Shown: positions 10,011-18,771 of the stretch, in pieces
How the letters are laid out: each line of letters opens with the position of its first letter
Position numbering within the stretch: the first letter of the stretch is position 1
Source of the DNA: Halomonas sp. I5-271120
GTDB taxonomy: Bacteria; Pseudomonadota; Gammaproteobacteria; Pseudomonadales; Halomonadaceae
Assembly (NCBI RefSeq): GCF_030553075.1
Contig: NZ_CP130701.1
Span: 2,542,001-2,606,000, forward strand
Length of the DNA: 64,000 nucleotides
Direction: 5' to 3'
The notes under the pieces: generated by a model
The model's database searches: none
Told to the model about the DNA's origin: nothing
What the model saw: only the letters and a program-made list of their open reading frames with translations
Position numbers and translations under genes: made by a program

Positions 10011-10217
10011 TTACATGACCATGGGATTTTTGTGAATGCCGGACACGCCTGTCATGCCCGACCATTGATCCCCTCGACCTTCACGCCAACCGCTCATCCA
10101 GTATTCGCGAAGATTGACATCCTGACTGGGACATTCATCACGGGAACGGCCGCTGACCCCTGCCTTGTAACCGTGAACATAAGCGCGCTGGAAGCGATCA
10201 CGTTTCTGTCGTTTCAT
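10011..10217 (-). CDS. rmf: Ribosome modulation factor
   Basis: Small basic protein that binds 70S ribosomes in stationary phase and drives their pairing into inactive 100S dimers. The first 50 residues match E. coli RMF closely: MKRQKRDR start, AYVHGYKAGVSGRSRDECP, then WMSGWREGR. At 68 residues it is about 13 longer than the E. coli protein; the extra part is the tail ending in NPMVM. The ATG at 10217 has AGAGG about seven bases upstream. The promoter side contains two ACTGGTT direct repeats, at about 10225 and 10243. They could be a control site, but that is a guess. Single-gene unit with a strong terminator. Confidence 0.94.
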   Translation of the reverse strand: MKRQKRDRFQRAYVHGYKAGVSGRSRDECPSQDVNLREYWMSGWREGRGDQWSGMTGVSGIHKNPMVM

Positions 10218-10493
10218 CGGATGGCCTCTTGATGAACCAGTTTTTTATGCAAACCAGTGTTTATGGGGCATAGGCTGGGACGAGCACGGATTGCACAAGG
10301 CTAACCGCAATCCCGAGGCTCAGCGCCTGATGCCGATAGCGTCCTTGGACCAGATAACACATGCGTACCGCGTAGCTACCCCTCTACAACTAGCGCACCC
10401 GCCTAGTCGATGTCGACAGGCGATTTGGAATAAGCGCAGTACCAAAATAGCATTTCAGTAATATGACGGCGCGTCGCGCCAGGTGGCTCTTTC

Positions 10494-12833
10494 ATGAAAG
10501 ATCAGCAAGCTATTGAAACTATGACCTTATTCGCCACCTGCCCCAAAGGCATGGAGCTTTTGCTGGCCGACGAGCTTGGCAGTCTGGGGATGACGGTCAC
10601 CAAGACGACGGTGGCCGGGGTGCACCTCACGGGTTCCCTCGAGGCCGCCTATCGCGCTTGTCTGTGGTCGCGCCTCGCCAATCGCATCGTGCTCTGCCTG
10701 TCGCGGGAAGAAGGCATCGAGACACCCGACCAGCTCAAGGGCTGCGCCGAGGCCATCGATTGGCGCGGCCACCTGGCGCCGGGCAAGACGCTGGCGGTGG
10801 ATTTCCACGGTCAGTCCCAGGCTATCCGCCACACCCGCTTCGGCGCCCAGACGGTCAAGGATGGGGTCGTTGATGCCCTGAGAAGTGCCGGCCGCGAACG
10901 GCCAAGCGTCGACCCGCGGGACCCGGACCTGCGTCTCTATGCCCACCTGCACCGCGGGCGCCTGACCCTGGGCATCGACCTGTCCGGCGATAGCCTGCAC
11001 CGTCGCGGCTATCGGCGTGAGCTTGGGCATGCGCCGATCAAGGAAAACCTCGCCGCGGCGCTGCTGGTGAGAGCCGACTGGCCGGCTCGCGCCAAGGCCG
11101 GCGAAGCGCTGATCGACCCGCTGTGTGGCTCGGGCACCCTGGTCATCGAGGGGGCGCTGATGGCTGCCGATGTGGCGCCGAACTTACTGCGCGAGCGCTT
11201 CGGCTTTCACGGCTGGGCGGGCCATGACGCCACCCTGTGGCAGGAGCTCAAGCGAGAGGCCGAAGCCCGGGCGAGCCTGGGGCGCAAGCGCTGCAAGGCC
11301 AAGCTTTATGGTCGCGACCAGAGCCCTCAGGCGATCTCGGCGGCCCGCGCCAACGCCATGCGTGCCGGTATTCCGGCGCTGATCGACTTCCAGGGGGCAT
11401 CGGTCAAGCAGCTGGTGCGCCCCGCCGACCTGCCCGCCGAAGCGTTGGGGCTGCTGATCACCAACCCGCCCTACGGCGAGCGTATCGGCGAGCTGCCGGA
11501 ACTGGTGCCGCTCTATGCCGCGCTCGGTGCCCGCGCCCAGGCGCATTTTCCCGGCTGGCGCCTGGCGATGCTGACCGGTAACCCGGAACTTGGTCATCGC
11601 ACCGGGCTCAGGGCCGGCAAGCAGTATGCCTTCAAGAACGGTCCGCTGGACTGCAAGCTGCTGCTGATCGAGCTGGATCAGGGCCAGGCGTCGGCGCCGA
11701 CCCCTGATCAGGCGGCGCCTGCCAAACGCCGCGCCGTTGGTGGTCAGTCATCCGGGGACGATCATGATGGCGACGCGTCCGGCGACGAGTTCCACAAGGC
11801 GGCCTCTAACTCAGCCACTAAGTCGTCCAAGGAGGCGGCCGCTCACTCTGACGAGCGCCCGGCGCGCTCGGAAGGGGCGCAGATGTTCGCCAACCGCCTG
11901 CTGAAGAATCGCAAGCGTCTCAAGTCGTGGCTCAAGCGCAGCGGTGAGCCCTGTTATCGGCTGTATGACGCCGACATGCCCGAGTATGCGCTGGCGATCG
12001 ATGTCTACGGCGATCGGGTGCATGTACAGGAGTACGCGCCGCCCAAGTCGGTGAATGCCAACCAGGCTCAGCGCCGGCTGCTCGACGCCCTGGGGGTGAT
12101 CCCGGAGGTGCTCGAGGTCTCGCCGGAGCATGTCTACATCAAGCAGCGCGAGCGTCAGTCGGGCAAGGCCCAGTACCAGAAGCACGCCGCCAGCGGTGAG
12201 CGCTTCCAGGTCCGCGAGGGCCGCGCGCAACTGTGGGTGAATCTGCGTGATTACCTGGATACCGGGCTCTTTCTCGACCACCGGCCGGTTCGCCGGATGC
12301 TGGCCGAGATGGCGCCGGGCACGCGCTTCCTGAACCTGTTCTGCTATACCGCCACGGCGACCGTGCAGGCCGCACTGGGCACCGAGGCCGAAGGTGGCGC
12401 CAGTGACAGCGTCAGCGTTGATCTCTCGAATACCTATCTCGAGTGGGCACGGGAGAACTTTGCGCTCAACCGTCTGGATCCCAGCCGCCATCGGGTGGTG
12501 CGTGACGACTGCCTGCGCTGGCTGGAGACCGCCGGCAGCGAGTTCGACCTGATCTTCCTCGACCCGCCGACCTTCTCCAACTCGAAGAAGATGGAGGCGA
12601 CCCTCGACATCCAGCGCGATCAAGGCCAGCTCGTCGAACTGGCCATGGCACGCTTGGCGCCGGGTGGCACCCTAGTGTTCTCCAACAACCAGCGCCGTTT
12701 CGTGCTCGATGCGGCACTCGAGGAACGCTTCGCGGTGGAGGACATCTCGGCCAAGACGTTCGACCCGGATTTCACCCGCCGCCCTGACCTGCACCACTGC
12801 TTTCTGATCCGCCATCGGGACGATGCAGCATAA
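10494..12833 (+). CDS. rlmL: Bifunctional 23S rRNA methyltransferase RlmKL
   Basis: Fused enzyme that methylates 23S rRNA at m2G2445 (RlmL half) and m7G2069 (RlmK half). The 779 residues comprise a THUMP RNA-binding domain (about 15-155), an RlmL methyltransferase domain with DPLCGSGTLVIEG and the TNPPYGER catalytic motif, and an RlmK domain. The RlmK domain has LNLFCYTATATVQAA, FLDPPTFSNSK and VFSNNQRRF. Between the two halves (about residues 400-460) is a hydrophilic Ser/Ala/Asp-rich insert longer than in E. coli. The start ATG at 10494 follows an AGGTGG. A small GC-rich inverted repeat sits just before it. The last 18 codons are repeated downstream of the stop. Confidence 0.95.
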   Translation: MKDQQAIETMTLFATCPKGMELLLADELGSLGMTVTKTTVAGVHLTGSLEAAYRACLWSRLANRIVLCLSREEGIETPDQLKGCAEAIDWRGHLAPGKTLAVDFHGQSQAIRHTRFGAQTVKDGVVDALRSAGRERPSVDPRDPDLRLYAHLHRGRLTLGIDLSGDSLHRRGYRRELGHAPIKENLAAALLVRADWPARAKAGEALIDPLCGSGTLVIEGALMAADVAPNLLRERFGFHGWAGHDATLWQELKREAEARASLGRKRCKAKLYGRDQSPQAISAARANAMRAGIPALIDFQGASVKQLVRPADLPAEALGLLITNPPYGERIGELPELVPLYAALGARAQAHFPGWRLAMLTGNPELGHRTGLRAGKQYAFKNGPLDCKLLLIELDQGQASAPTPDQAAPAKRRAVGGQSSGDDHDGDASGDEFHKAASNSATKSSKEAAAHSDERPARSEGAQMFANRLLKNRKRLKSWLKRSGEPCYRLYDADMPEYALAIDVYGDRVHVQEYAPPKSVNANQAQRRLLDALGVIPEVLEVSPEHVYIKQRERQSGKAQYQKHAASGERFQVREGRAQLWVNLRDYLDTGLFLDHRPVRRMLAEMAPGTRFLNLFCYTATATVQAALGTEAEGGASDSVSVDLSNTYLEWARENFALNRLDPSRHRVVRDDCLRWLETAGSEFDLIFLDPPTFSNSKKMEATLDIQRDQGQLVELAMARLAPGGTLVFSNNQRRFVLDAALEERFAVEDISAKTFDPDFTRRPDLHHCFLIRHRDDAA

Positions 12834-12919
12834 GACCTTCGACCCACTCTTGGTATGGCCAACGCCGCCCCGACCTGCACCACTGCTTCCTGATTCGTCA
12901 TCGGGACGAGGCGGCATGA
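12832..12919 (+). pseudogene. Duplicated 3' end of rlmL (non-coding remnant)
   Basis: The 57 bases at 12863-12919 repeat the last 18 codons plus stop of rlmL (12777-12833): RRPDLHHCFLIRHRD then AA and a stop. They have seven base differences: five synonymous third-position changes, one Asp-to-Glu change, and TAA to TGA. A second match begins at 12832 (AAGACCTTCGACCC against AAGACGTTCGACCC at 12753). The spacing between the two blocks is seven bases longer than in the gene, so the copy is frameshifted. The rlmL hairpin terminator starts five bases after this copy's stop. That suggests the downstream end was the original one and the upstream end arrived by duplication or recombination. Confidence 0.8.
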
Positions 12920-12923
12920 TATG

Positions 12924-12945
12924 ACGGGCCCGCTGCCGGGCCCGT
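12924..12945 (+). terminator. Hairpin terminator after rlmL
   Basis: ACGGGCCCG (12924-12932) pairs with CGGGCCCGT (12937-12945) over a four-base loop. It lies directly behind the duplicated rlmL end. Only two T residues follow. Confidence 0.65.
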
Positions 12946-13075
12946 TATGTCTGCGAGCAGTAAGGGCATGTCGAGGCCTGAGCCTGGCATCAGCGACGAT
13001 GTGTCGCTCTCGGCGGTGCCATTGCGACGCCAATTCGCCATAATCGGCATTCACCCTGCCATCTGGAGTCCCGCG

Positions 13076-13732
13076 ATGGAGCAAGCGTTCTGGCAAGAGC
13101 GTTGGCAAAACGACCAACTGGGCTTTCACCTGCCCTTCGTTCATCCAATTCTCACGCGTTTTTTGGCGGGCTACGCTTTGCCCGCCGGAGCGCGGGTCTT
13201 CGTGCCGCTGTGCGGCAAGACGCTGGATATCGGCTGGTTGCTGGATCAGGGCTACCGGGTCGTCGGCGCGGAGCTCAGTGAAAGGGCAGTCAGCCAGCTG
13301 TTCGCCGAACTGGGCGTAGAGCCGCAGATCGATGCCTGGAAGGGCGGTCGCCGCTTTTGTCATGGCGCGCTGACGGTCTATCAGGGTGATATCTTCGCGC
13401 TTGAACCGGTGGACCTGGGGGCGGTGGCGCTGGTCTACGATCGGGCAGCGCTGGTGGCGTTGCCGGCGGCGATGCGCCAGGCCTATGTGGCACAGTTACG
13501 GGCCCTATCGGACGGCGCACCGCAGTTGCTGATCAGTTTCGAATACGACCCACAAGAGATGGATGGGCCGCCGTTTCCGGTGTTGCCCGATGAGCTGGAG
13601 CGCCTCTATGGCGGTTCACACACGCTTGCCGAGTTGTCGCGCAAGGACGTGATCGCCAATCAGCAGCGCTTCCGCGAGGCAGGGGTGACGCGCTTTGTGG
13701 AAGTCGCCTGGCGGCTGACGCCTGCGGTATGA
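13076..13732 (+). CDS. tpm: Thiopurine S-methyltransferase
   Basis: SAM-dependent S-methyltransferase. Bacterial members also methylate selenium and tellurium compounds and are tied to metalloid tolerance. The 218-residue protein carries the family opening (AFWQERWQNDQLGFH), RVFVPLCGKTLDIGWL and VVGAELSERAV for SAM binding, then YDRAALVALP and LLISFEYDP. The ATG at 13076 is preserved in the family and is preceded by CTGGAG. In-frame sequence reaching back to 12947 shows no homology. The stop overlaps the next start (ATGA), so translation of the glutaredoxin-like gene is probably coupled. Confidence 0.93.
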   Translation: MEQAFWQERWQNDQLGFHLPFVHPILTRFLAGYALPAGARVFVPLCGKTLDIGWLLDQGYRVVGAELSERAVSQLFAELGVEPQIDAWKGGRRFCHGALTVYQGDIFALEPVDLGAVALVYDRAALVALPAAMRQAYVAQLRALSDGAPQLLISFEYDPQEMDGPPFPVLPDELERLYGGSHTLAELSRKDVIANQQRFREAGVTRFVEVAWRLTPAV

Positions 13733-14136
13733 CAGGTGGGCCTTATGGAGGTTGTGTTATCAACAGCAGCGCGGGCCTGACGCTCTATACCACGCTGGGG
13801 TGTCATCTCTGCGAAGAGCTGGAGACCTGGCTTGCGCTGCTGGGGCCAGAGACGCCGGCGCTTCGCCGCATCGAGGTCGCCGGCGATGCGGCGCTGCTTC
13901 AGCGCTACGGCGAGCGGATTCCGGTGCTCAGGGATGCGTCGGGAAACGAGCTGGAGCGGGGCTTTGAGCCCGCGCGTTTAGCCGCCTGGCTTGAGGCGCG
14001 GGGATGGCTCGATCATGCGGCCTGGCAGCGGGCGCAAGGAGTAGATGCCCCTGCCGAGCCTGAGCCCGAAGGGGCGGTGATGCATAACGGCCGGCGCTAT
14101 CTTGGCGGCCTTGGCGGTTCGCGCGGTGAGGATTAG
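13729..14136 (+). CDS. Glutaredoxin-like (DUF836) protein
   Basis: 135-residue small thioredoxin-fold protein. LTLYTTLGCHLCEEL gives the beta1-CxxC-alpha1 start with cysteines 25 and 28. RIPVLRD supplies the cis-proline loop, and RLAAWLEARGW ends the fold. A 40-residue tail with a basic/glycine end is extra. It overlaps tpm by four bases (ATGA), and no better start exists further in. A redox or thiol-transfer role is inferred from the fold. Pairing with a thiol methyltransferase is suggestive only. Confidence 0.75.
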   Translation: MTGGPYGGCVINSSAGLTLYTTLGCHLCEELETWLALLGPETPALRRIEVAGDAALLQRYGERIPVLRDASGNELERGFEPARLAAWLEARGWLDHAAWQRAQGVDAPAEPEPEGAVMHNGRRYLGGLGGSRGED

Positions 14137-14171
14137 CGCCTAGAGGAGCGGCGCTGATTGAGGCGTCGTGC

Positions 14172-14453
14172 CTAGAGGGCGTCGAGCAGCGAGAGCTGCT
14201 GCACGGCGTCGCGGCCCTCAGGGGTATCGTCCTGCGCTTCCAGTATCTTGTGGAAACCGCGGGACGTCTGGATGGTGGCGACGTCTTCGAGCCAGAGCAT
14301 GGCCTGGGCATAGTCGTCCGCCAGCCGGTGCTGCAGGCCGCCGAACTGGGTGCCGATCTGCCCCCAGGCGCGGCTGAAGATCCAATCGCCGAACATGTCC
14401 TGATGCACGTGCACCAGCACATAGTCGTGGTTACTTTCCCAGCGAACGATCAC
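14172..14453 (-). CDS. WGR-domain small protein
   Basis: About 93 residues. The visible WGR signature is YVLVHVHQDMFGDWIFSRAWGQIG, followed by a helical stretch and RGFHKI, as in WGR domains, where they bind nucleic acid. The protein is essentially one WGR domain with a short acidic tail. The Arg of WGR is replaced by Gln (WGQ), which is seen in stand-alone versions. I prefer the GTG at 14453 because AGGAG lies six bases upstream. An ATG at 14471 and a TTG at 14489 are in frame but lack a ribosome site. Function unknown; DNA or RNA binding is an inference. Confidence 0.75.
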   Translation of the reverse strand: MIVRWESNHDYVLVHVHQDMFGDWIFSRAWGQIGTQFGGLQHRLADDYAQAMLWLEDVATIQTSRGFHKILEAQDDTPEGRDAVQQLSLLDAL

Positions 14454-14680
14454 GGCGGCTCCTGGCGGCATTCCGCGCGCGCGCAACAAAAAAATAGGGG
14501 CGCGGAAACGGGGGTGAAAACGATAGTAAAACGGGACTAAAACGAGACGGGCCCCGCCCTAGTGGGCGTGGCTCGCATGCTATTGTAACGGCCTGACCGG
14601 CATGAACAACCCATCTCACTGGCCACGGTCGTGCCGGGCACCGGCCCGCCAACCCGTTTCGCAAGCTGCAAGGAATCGCC

Positions 14681-15871
14681 ATGCGTCTGCTTATCGACTC
14701 CCATGTCCCCAAGGCCGAGGCCTGCTTCGCCGATCTTGGCTCGATCACCCGGCTGCCCGGCCGCGAGATCGATGGTCAGGCGGTGCGCGACGCCCAGGCC
14801 GAGGTGCTGGTAGTACGCTCGATCACCCGGGTCGATGAAGCGCTGCTCGAGGGCTCGACGCTGCGCTTCGTCGGCACCTGCACCATCGGCACCGACCACA
14901 TTGACCAGGCGGCCCTCGAGGCGCGGGGTATCGGCTTTGCCAATGCGCCGGGCTGCAACGCCGAGGCGGTGGTCGACTACGTACTCTCGAGCCTTTTGAC
15001 CCTGGCCGAACGTGAGGGCACCGAGCTCGATCAACGTCGGATCGGCATCGTCGGCGCCGGCAACGTGGGCGGGCGCCTCTATCGACGCCTGACAGCGCTG
15101 GGCCTGAATTGCCGGGTCTGCGATCCGCCGAGGGCCGAACGAGAAGCCGAAGAAGTGGCTGAGCGCGAAGCCGGTGATCCGCAAAGTCCCCCGTTCGATG
15201 ATCTCGATACCCTGATCGAGGAGTGCGACGTGCTCTGCCTGCACACCCCGCTGGTGCGCGAGGGCGAGCACCGCACCCATCACCTGCTCGATGAGGCGCG
15301 CATCGAGGCCCTCAAGCCGGGCAGCTGGCTGCTCAACGCCGGGCGGGGCGACTGTCTCAACGGTCAGGCGCTGCTGGCGCGGTTGGCGGCCAGGGGCGAC
15401 CTGCGCAGCGTGCTGGACGTGTTCGAGGAGGAGCCCGCCATCGACGAGGCCCTGTGGCGGCTGGCCGATATCGCCACCCCACATATCGCCGGCCATAGCC
15501 TGGACGGCAAGCTGCGCGGCACTCATCAGGTCTATCGGTCGGCGATGAAATACTTCGGTTCGCCGGTGCGGGTCGCGTTTGCGGACCTGGCGCCGCCGCC
15601 GGCCCTGCCATCTCTGACCCTGGACGCCGGCCTCTCGCCCTGGGAGGCGTTAAGGCTCTGTGTGCGCGCCTGTTATGACGTGCGCCGGGACCATGATGCG
15701 TTGATCCGCTATCAGCAGCACAAGGGCCTGACGGCCGGGTTCGACGCCTACCGCAGCGAATATCCGCTGCGCCGCGAGTTTTCTACCCTGACGGTACGGC
15801 TGCGCCCGGCGGCGGCGTCGCTCGAGCCATTGCTCACCGCCGCTGGCTTCGCCGTGGTGGTCGACGGTTGA
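14681..15871 (+). CDS. pdxB: Erythronate-4-phosphate dehydrogenase
   Basis: Second step of the DXP-independent pyridoxal phosphate pathway: oxidises 4-phosphoerythronate. The 396-residue protein belongs to the D-isomer-specific 2-hydroxyacid dehydrogenases. It shows VVRSITRV, FVGTCTIGTDHID, the Rossmann motif IGIVGAGNVGGRLYRRL, and CDVLCLHTPL. LLNAGRGDCLN and TPHIAGHSLDGKLRGT carry the catalytic Arg/His region. The C-terminal 90 residues are the PdxB-specific dimerisation domain. The ATG at 14681 has AAGGAA upstream. It stands alone. Confidence 0.95.
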   Translation: MRLLIDSHVPKAEACFADLGSITRLPGREIDGQAVRDAQAEVLVVRSITRVDEALLEGSTLRFVGTCTIGTDHIDQAALEARGIGFANAPGCNAEAVVDYVLSSLLTLAEREGTELDQRRIGIVGAGNVGGRLYRRLTALGLNCRVCDPPRAEREAEEVAEREAGDPQSPPFDDLDTLIEECDVLCLHTPLVREGEHRTHHLLDEARIEALKPGSWLLNAGRGDCLNGQALLARLAARGDLRSVLDVFEEEPAIDEALWRLADIATPHIAGHSLDGKLRGTHQVYRSAMKYFGSPVRVAFADLAPPPALPSLTLDAGLSPWEALRLCVRACYDVRRDHDALIRYQQHKGLTAGFDAYRSEYPLRREFSTLTVRLRPAAASLEPLLTAAGFAVVVDG

Positions 15872-16059
15872 TCCGGCGGACGGACGGGGTGATGGGGTGC
15901 TAAGCCGAGCGGTGTCGGCGTATGCGACCTTAGTCTTATAAAAAAGCTCCGTGTTTTTTCGATCCTGGGACATCGTCTCTAGGATCGGGACACTGGGGCT
16001 GCCCTCGCCCTGCGCGGACAGGCAAGCTTGCCCGCTCATTGTTCGAGGGAAGCAAGATC

Positions 16060-17577
16060 ATGTCTGATACCCAGTCGCGCGAGGTGCGCGCTCCTTCCTT
16101 TCTCGATGCGCTGATGCCGGTGGCGGTGGTGGTGGCCATGCTGGTGCTGGCGGTCGTGCTGTTCGGTGCCGATGCCTCCTGGGGCCCCAATCAGGTCGTG
16201 CTGCTGCTGGGCGCCTTGCTGGCAGGCCTGGTGGGCATGAAGAACGGCCACGGCTGGCAGGACATCGAGGAAGCGATCAACCACGGCATCCAGATTTCGC
16301 TGGGTGCCATCCTGATTCTGCTGGCCGTGGGGGCGATGATCGGCACCTGGATTCTCGGCGGGGTGGTACCGTCGATGATCTATTATGGGCTCGACGTGAT
16401 CGCCCCGCAGTACTTCTATGCCAGCGCCTGCCTGCTGTGCGCTGTGGTGGCGCTATCGGTAGGCAGTTCCTGGACGGTAGCCGGCACCCTGGGCATCGGC
16501 CTGATCGGTATCGCCGATGGCCTCGGCCTGTCGTCGGCAGTAAGTGCCGGTGCGGTGATCTCCGGTGCCTATTTCGGCGACAAGCTTTCGCCCTTGTCCG
16601 ATACCACCAACCTGGCGCCGGCCGCGGCGGGGGTCGAGCTCTTCGATCACATCCGCCATATGCTGTGGACCACGGTGCCGAGCCTGGTAATCGCGCTGAT
16701 TGCCTTCTGGGTGCTGGGCCTGCAGGCGGAGGCAGGCCAGGCAACGCCCGAGCAGGTGCTGACGCTGCAGGGTAGGCTGAATGACAGCTACGCCATCGGG
16801 CCGCACCTGTTGATTCCGCTGGCGGTTTTACTGGTGATGGCGGTGCGCCGTTGGCCGGCCTTCCCGACCATCGTGATCGGTGCCCTGATGGGGGCGGTGT
16901 TTGCGGTGATTTTCCAGCCCCAAGCAGTGCTTTCCCTGGCCGGCGGGGCGGACCTGGCCACGCCGCTTTTGCTGCTCAAGGGCGTGTGGATGGCGCTTTT
17001 CGATGGTTACGTGGCCAATACCGGCAATGAAGTGTTCGATGACCTTCTGAGCAAGGGCGGTATGGCGAGCATGCTCAATACCGTCTGGCTGATTCTCTCG
17101 GCGATGGCCTTTGGCGGCGTGATCGAGCGCCTGGGGCTGCTCGAGCGGCTGGTACGCGGCATGTTGGGCGTGACCAAGAGCGCGGGCGCGCTGATCATCA
17201 CCGCGCTTGGCACCGGGCTTTCGTCCAACATCATCACCGGTGATCAGTACATCTCGGTGATTCTGCCGGGGCGCATGTACCGGGCCGAATTCCGCCGCCG
17301 CGGGCTGGCGCCGGTCAACCTGTCGCGTTCGCTTGAGGACTCCGGGACCATCACTTCGCCGCTGATTCCCTGGAACAGCTGCGGCGCCTATATGGCGGCC
17401 ACTCTCGGCGTGGCGACCCTTTCCTACCTGCCGTTCGCCATCTTCAATCTGGTGAACTTCGGCCTGGCGATCGTCTATGCCATGGTCGGCTTCAAGGTGG
17501 TGCCGCTGGCCGCCGCCGAGGCCGAGGACAGCGAGCCGACGCCGATGGCCGAGTCGCTGGTCAGCGAGGCCCGCTAG
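16060..17577 (+). CDS. nhaC: NhaC-family Na+/H+ antiporter
   Basis: Polytopic inner-membrane antiporter of 505 residues with about 11-12 predicted helices. Family landmarks are VGSSWTVAGTLGIGLIGIA, SGAYFGDKLSPLSDTTNLAP, GLSSNIITGDQYIS and SLEDSGTITSPLIPWNSCGAYMA. The last two regions carry conserved polar residues likely used in ion transport. NhaC proteins expel Na+ in exchange for protons, in keeping with a halophile. The ATG at 16060 has GAGGGA nine bases upstream. An in-frame start at 16039 is less likely. It ends at a bidirectional terminator. Confidence 0.92.
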   Translation: MSDTQSREVRAPSFLDALMPVAVVVAMLVLAVVLFGADASWGPNQVVLLLGALLAGLVGMKNGHGWQDIEEAINHGIQISLGAILILLAVGAMIGTWILGGVVPSMIYYGLDVIAPQYFYASACLLCAVVALSVGSSWTVAGTLGIGLIGIADGLGLSSAVSAGAVISGAYFGDKLSPLSDTTNLAPAAAGVELFDHIRHMLWTTVPSLVIALIAFWVLGLQAEAGQATPEQVLTLQGRLNDSYAIGPHLLIPLAVLLVMAVRRWPAFPTIVIGALMGAVFAVIFQPQAVLSLAGGADLATPLLLLKGVWMALFDGYVANTGNEVFDDLLSKGGMASMLNTVWLILSAMAFGGVIERLGLLERLVRGMLGVTKSAGALIITALGTGLSSNIITGDQYISVILPGRMYRAEFRRRGLAPVNLSRSLEDSGTITSPLIPWNSCGAYMAATLGVATLSYLPFAIFNLVNFGLAIVYAMVGFKVVPLAAAEAEDSEPTPMAESLVSEAR

Positions 17578-17633
17578 GCGGAAACTGCCGCTGTGACGCA
17601 GGGCGTCGATGCCGGCAGACACTGACCTGACGC

Positions 17634-17670
17634 AAAAGGGCCCGCCCTCATGATGAGGGTGGGCCCTTTT
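17634..17670. terminator. Bidirectional terminator between nhaC and htpX
   Basis: A 17-bp stem (17634-17650 with 17654-17670) with a three-base loop, flanked by AAAA on the left and TTTT on the right. It lies between converging genes and can work on both strands. Confidence 0.9.
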
Positions 17671-17749
17671 CATAATTGCTGCGCTCTCGTTGCGTTCCCA
17701 GTGCATTCTCTCAGCGGAAAGGCCATGTACTCAGTGAAAACGGCGGCGC

Positions 17750-18649
17750 TTAGCGGTAGGCCGATTCCTTCAGCGCGCGAATGCGATCATCCAGTGGCGG
17801 GTGGCTGGCGAACAGCTTCTCCATCAGCTTGCGGCTCTGGCCGGTGGTGATGGCGAAAGCGGTCAGGGTGTCGGGCATCTGGTCTGGCATCTCGTGCTCG
17901 GCCTTTAGGCGGGCCAGGGCGTTGATCATCGCGCCGCTGCCGGCCAGTTTGGCGCCGGCCGAGTCGGCACGGTACTCACGAAAGCGCGAGAACCAGGCGA
18001 CGATGATCGAGGCGATCAGGCCGAAGACGATCTCGGCGACGATCACTACCGCGAAGTAGCCGAAGAACCCCAGGCCCCCGCCGTTGTCGTCCTTGCGCAG
18101 GAAGCTGTCGACCAGTTGCGCGACGATGCGCGCGAAGAACATCACGAAGGTGTTCAGCACGCCCTGGATCAGCGCCAGGGTGACCATGTCGCCGTTGGCG
18201 ACGTGGCCGATCTCGTGGGCCAGCACAGCGCGGATCTCTTCCGGGCGCATGCGGTTGAGCAGGCCCGCAGAGACCGCCACCAGGGCGTCGTCCTTGTTCC
18301 AGCCGGTGGCGAAGGCGTTGGACTGCTGGGCCGGGAAGATGCCGACCTCGGGGGTCTTGATGCCTGCCTCTCGGGCCAGTTCGGCGACGGTTTCCAGCAG
18401 CCACTTTTCGGTGGCGTTGCTCGGCTGCTCGATGACCTGGGTGCCGGTGCTGCGCTTGGCCATCCACTTGGAGATGAACAGCGAGACCAGTGAGCCTGCC
18501 ATGCCGAACACGAAACAGAAGATCAGCAGGCTGTTCATGTTCATGCCCTGGGCATTCAGGTAGGGCTCGACCCCGAGCAGGCGCAGGGTGATGCTGGCGA
18601 TCAGCACCACCGCCAGGTTAGTGGCCAGGAAGAGGAAGATGCGCATCAT
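17750..18649 (-). CDS. htpX: Membrane zinc protease HtpX
   Basis: Inner-membrane M48 metalloprotease that degrades misfolded membrane proteins with FtsH and is usually part of the envelope stress response. The 299 residues include two N-terminal membrane helices (about 5-60), the zinc motif HEIGH (about 144-148), two further helices (about 155-215), and the third-ligand region [11 protein letters not shown]. The start is the MMRI doublet shared with E. coli HtpX. An upstream GGGAG is rather far away. Single gene, convergent with nhaC. Confidence 0.95.
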   Translation of the reverse strand: MMRIFLFLATNLAVVLIASITLRLLGVEPYLNAQGMNMNSLLIFCFVFGMAGSLVSLFISKWMAKRSTGTQVIEQPSNATEKWLLETVAELAREAGIKTPEVGIFPAQQSNAFATGWNKDDALVAVSAGLLNRMRPEEIRAVLAHEIGHVANGDMVTLALIQGVLNTFVMFFARIVAQLVDSFLRKDDNGGGLGFFGYFAVVIVAEIVFGLIASIIVAWFSRFREYRADSAGAKLAGSGAMINALARLKAEHEMPDQMPDTLTAFAITTGQSRKLMEKLFASHPPLDDRIRALKESAYR

Positions 18650-18771
18650 GTGGAGGAAGCTCCCGCTTTGAGTGCTGGGCGCCGGCGGTCGCCGGCGCGT
18701 TCAATACGTTAGCTTAGATACGTCTTATGGGTGCCGGTTTCAAGTCCTATAGACAGAGATGCCTCAAGTGA

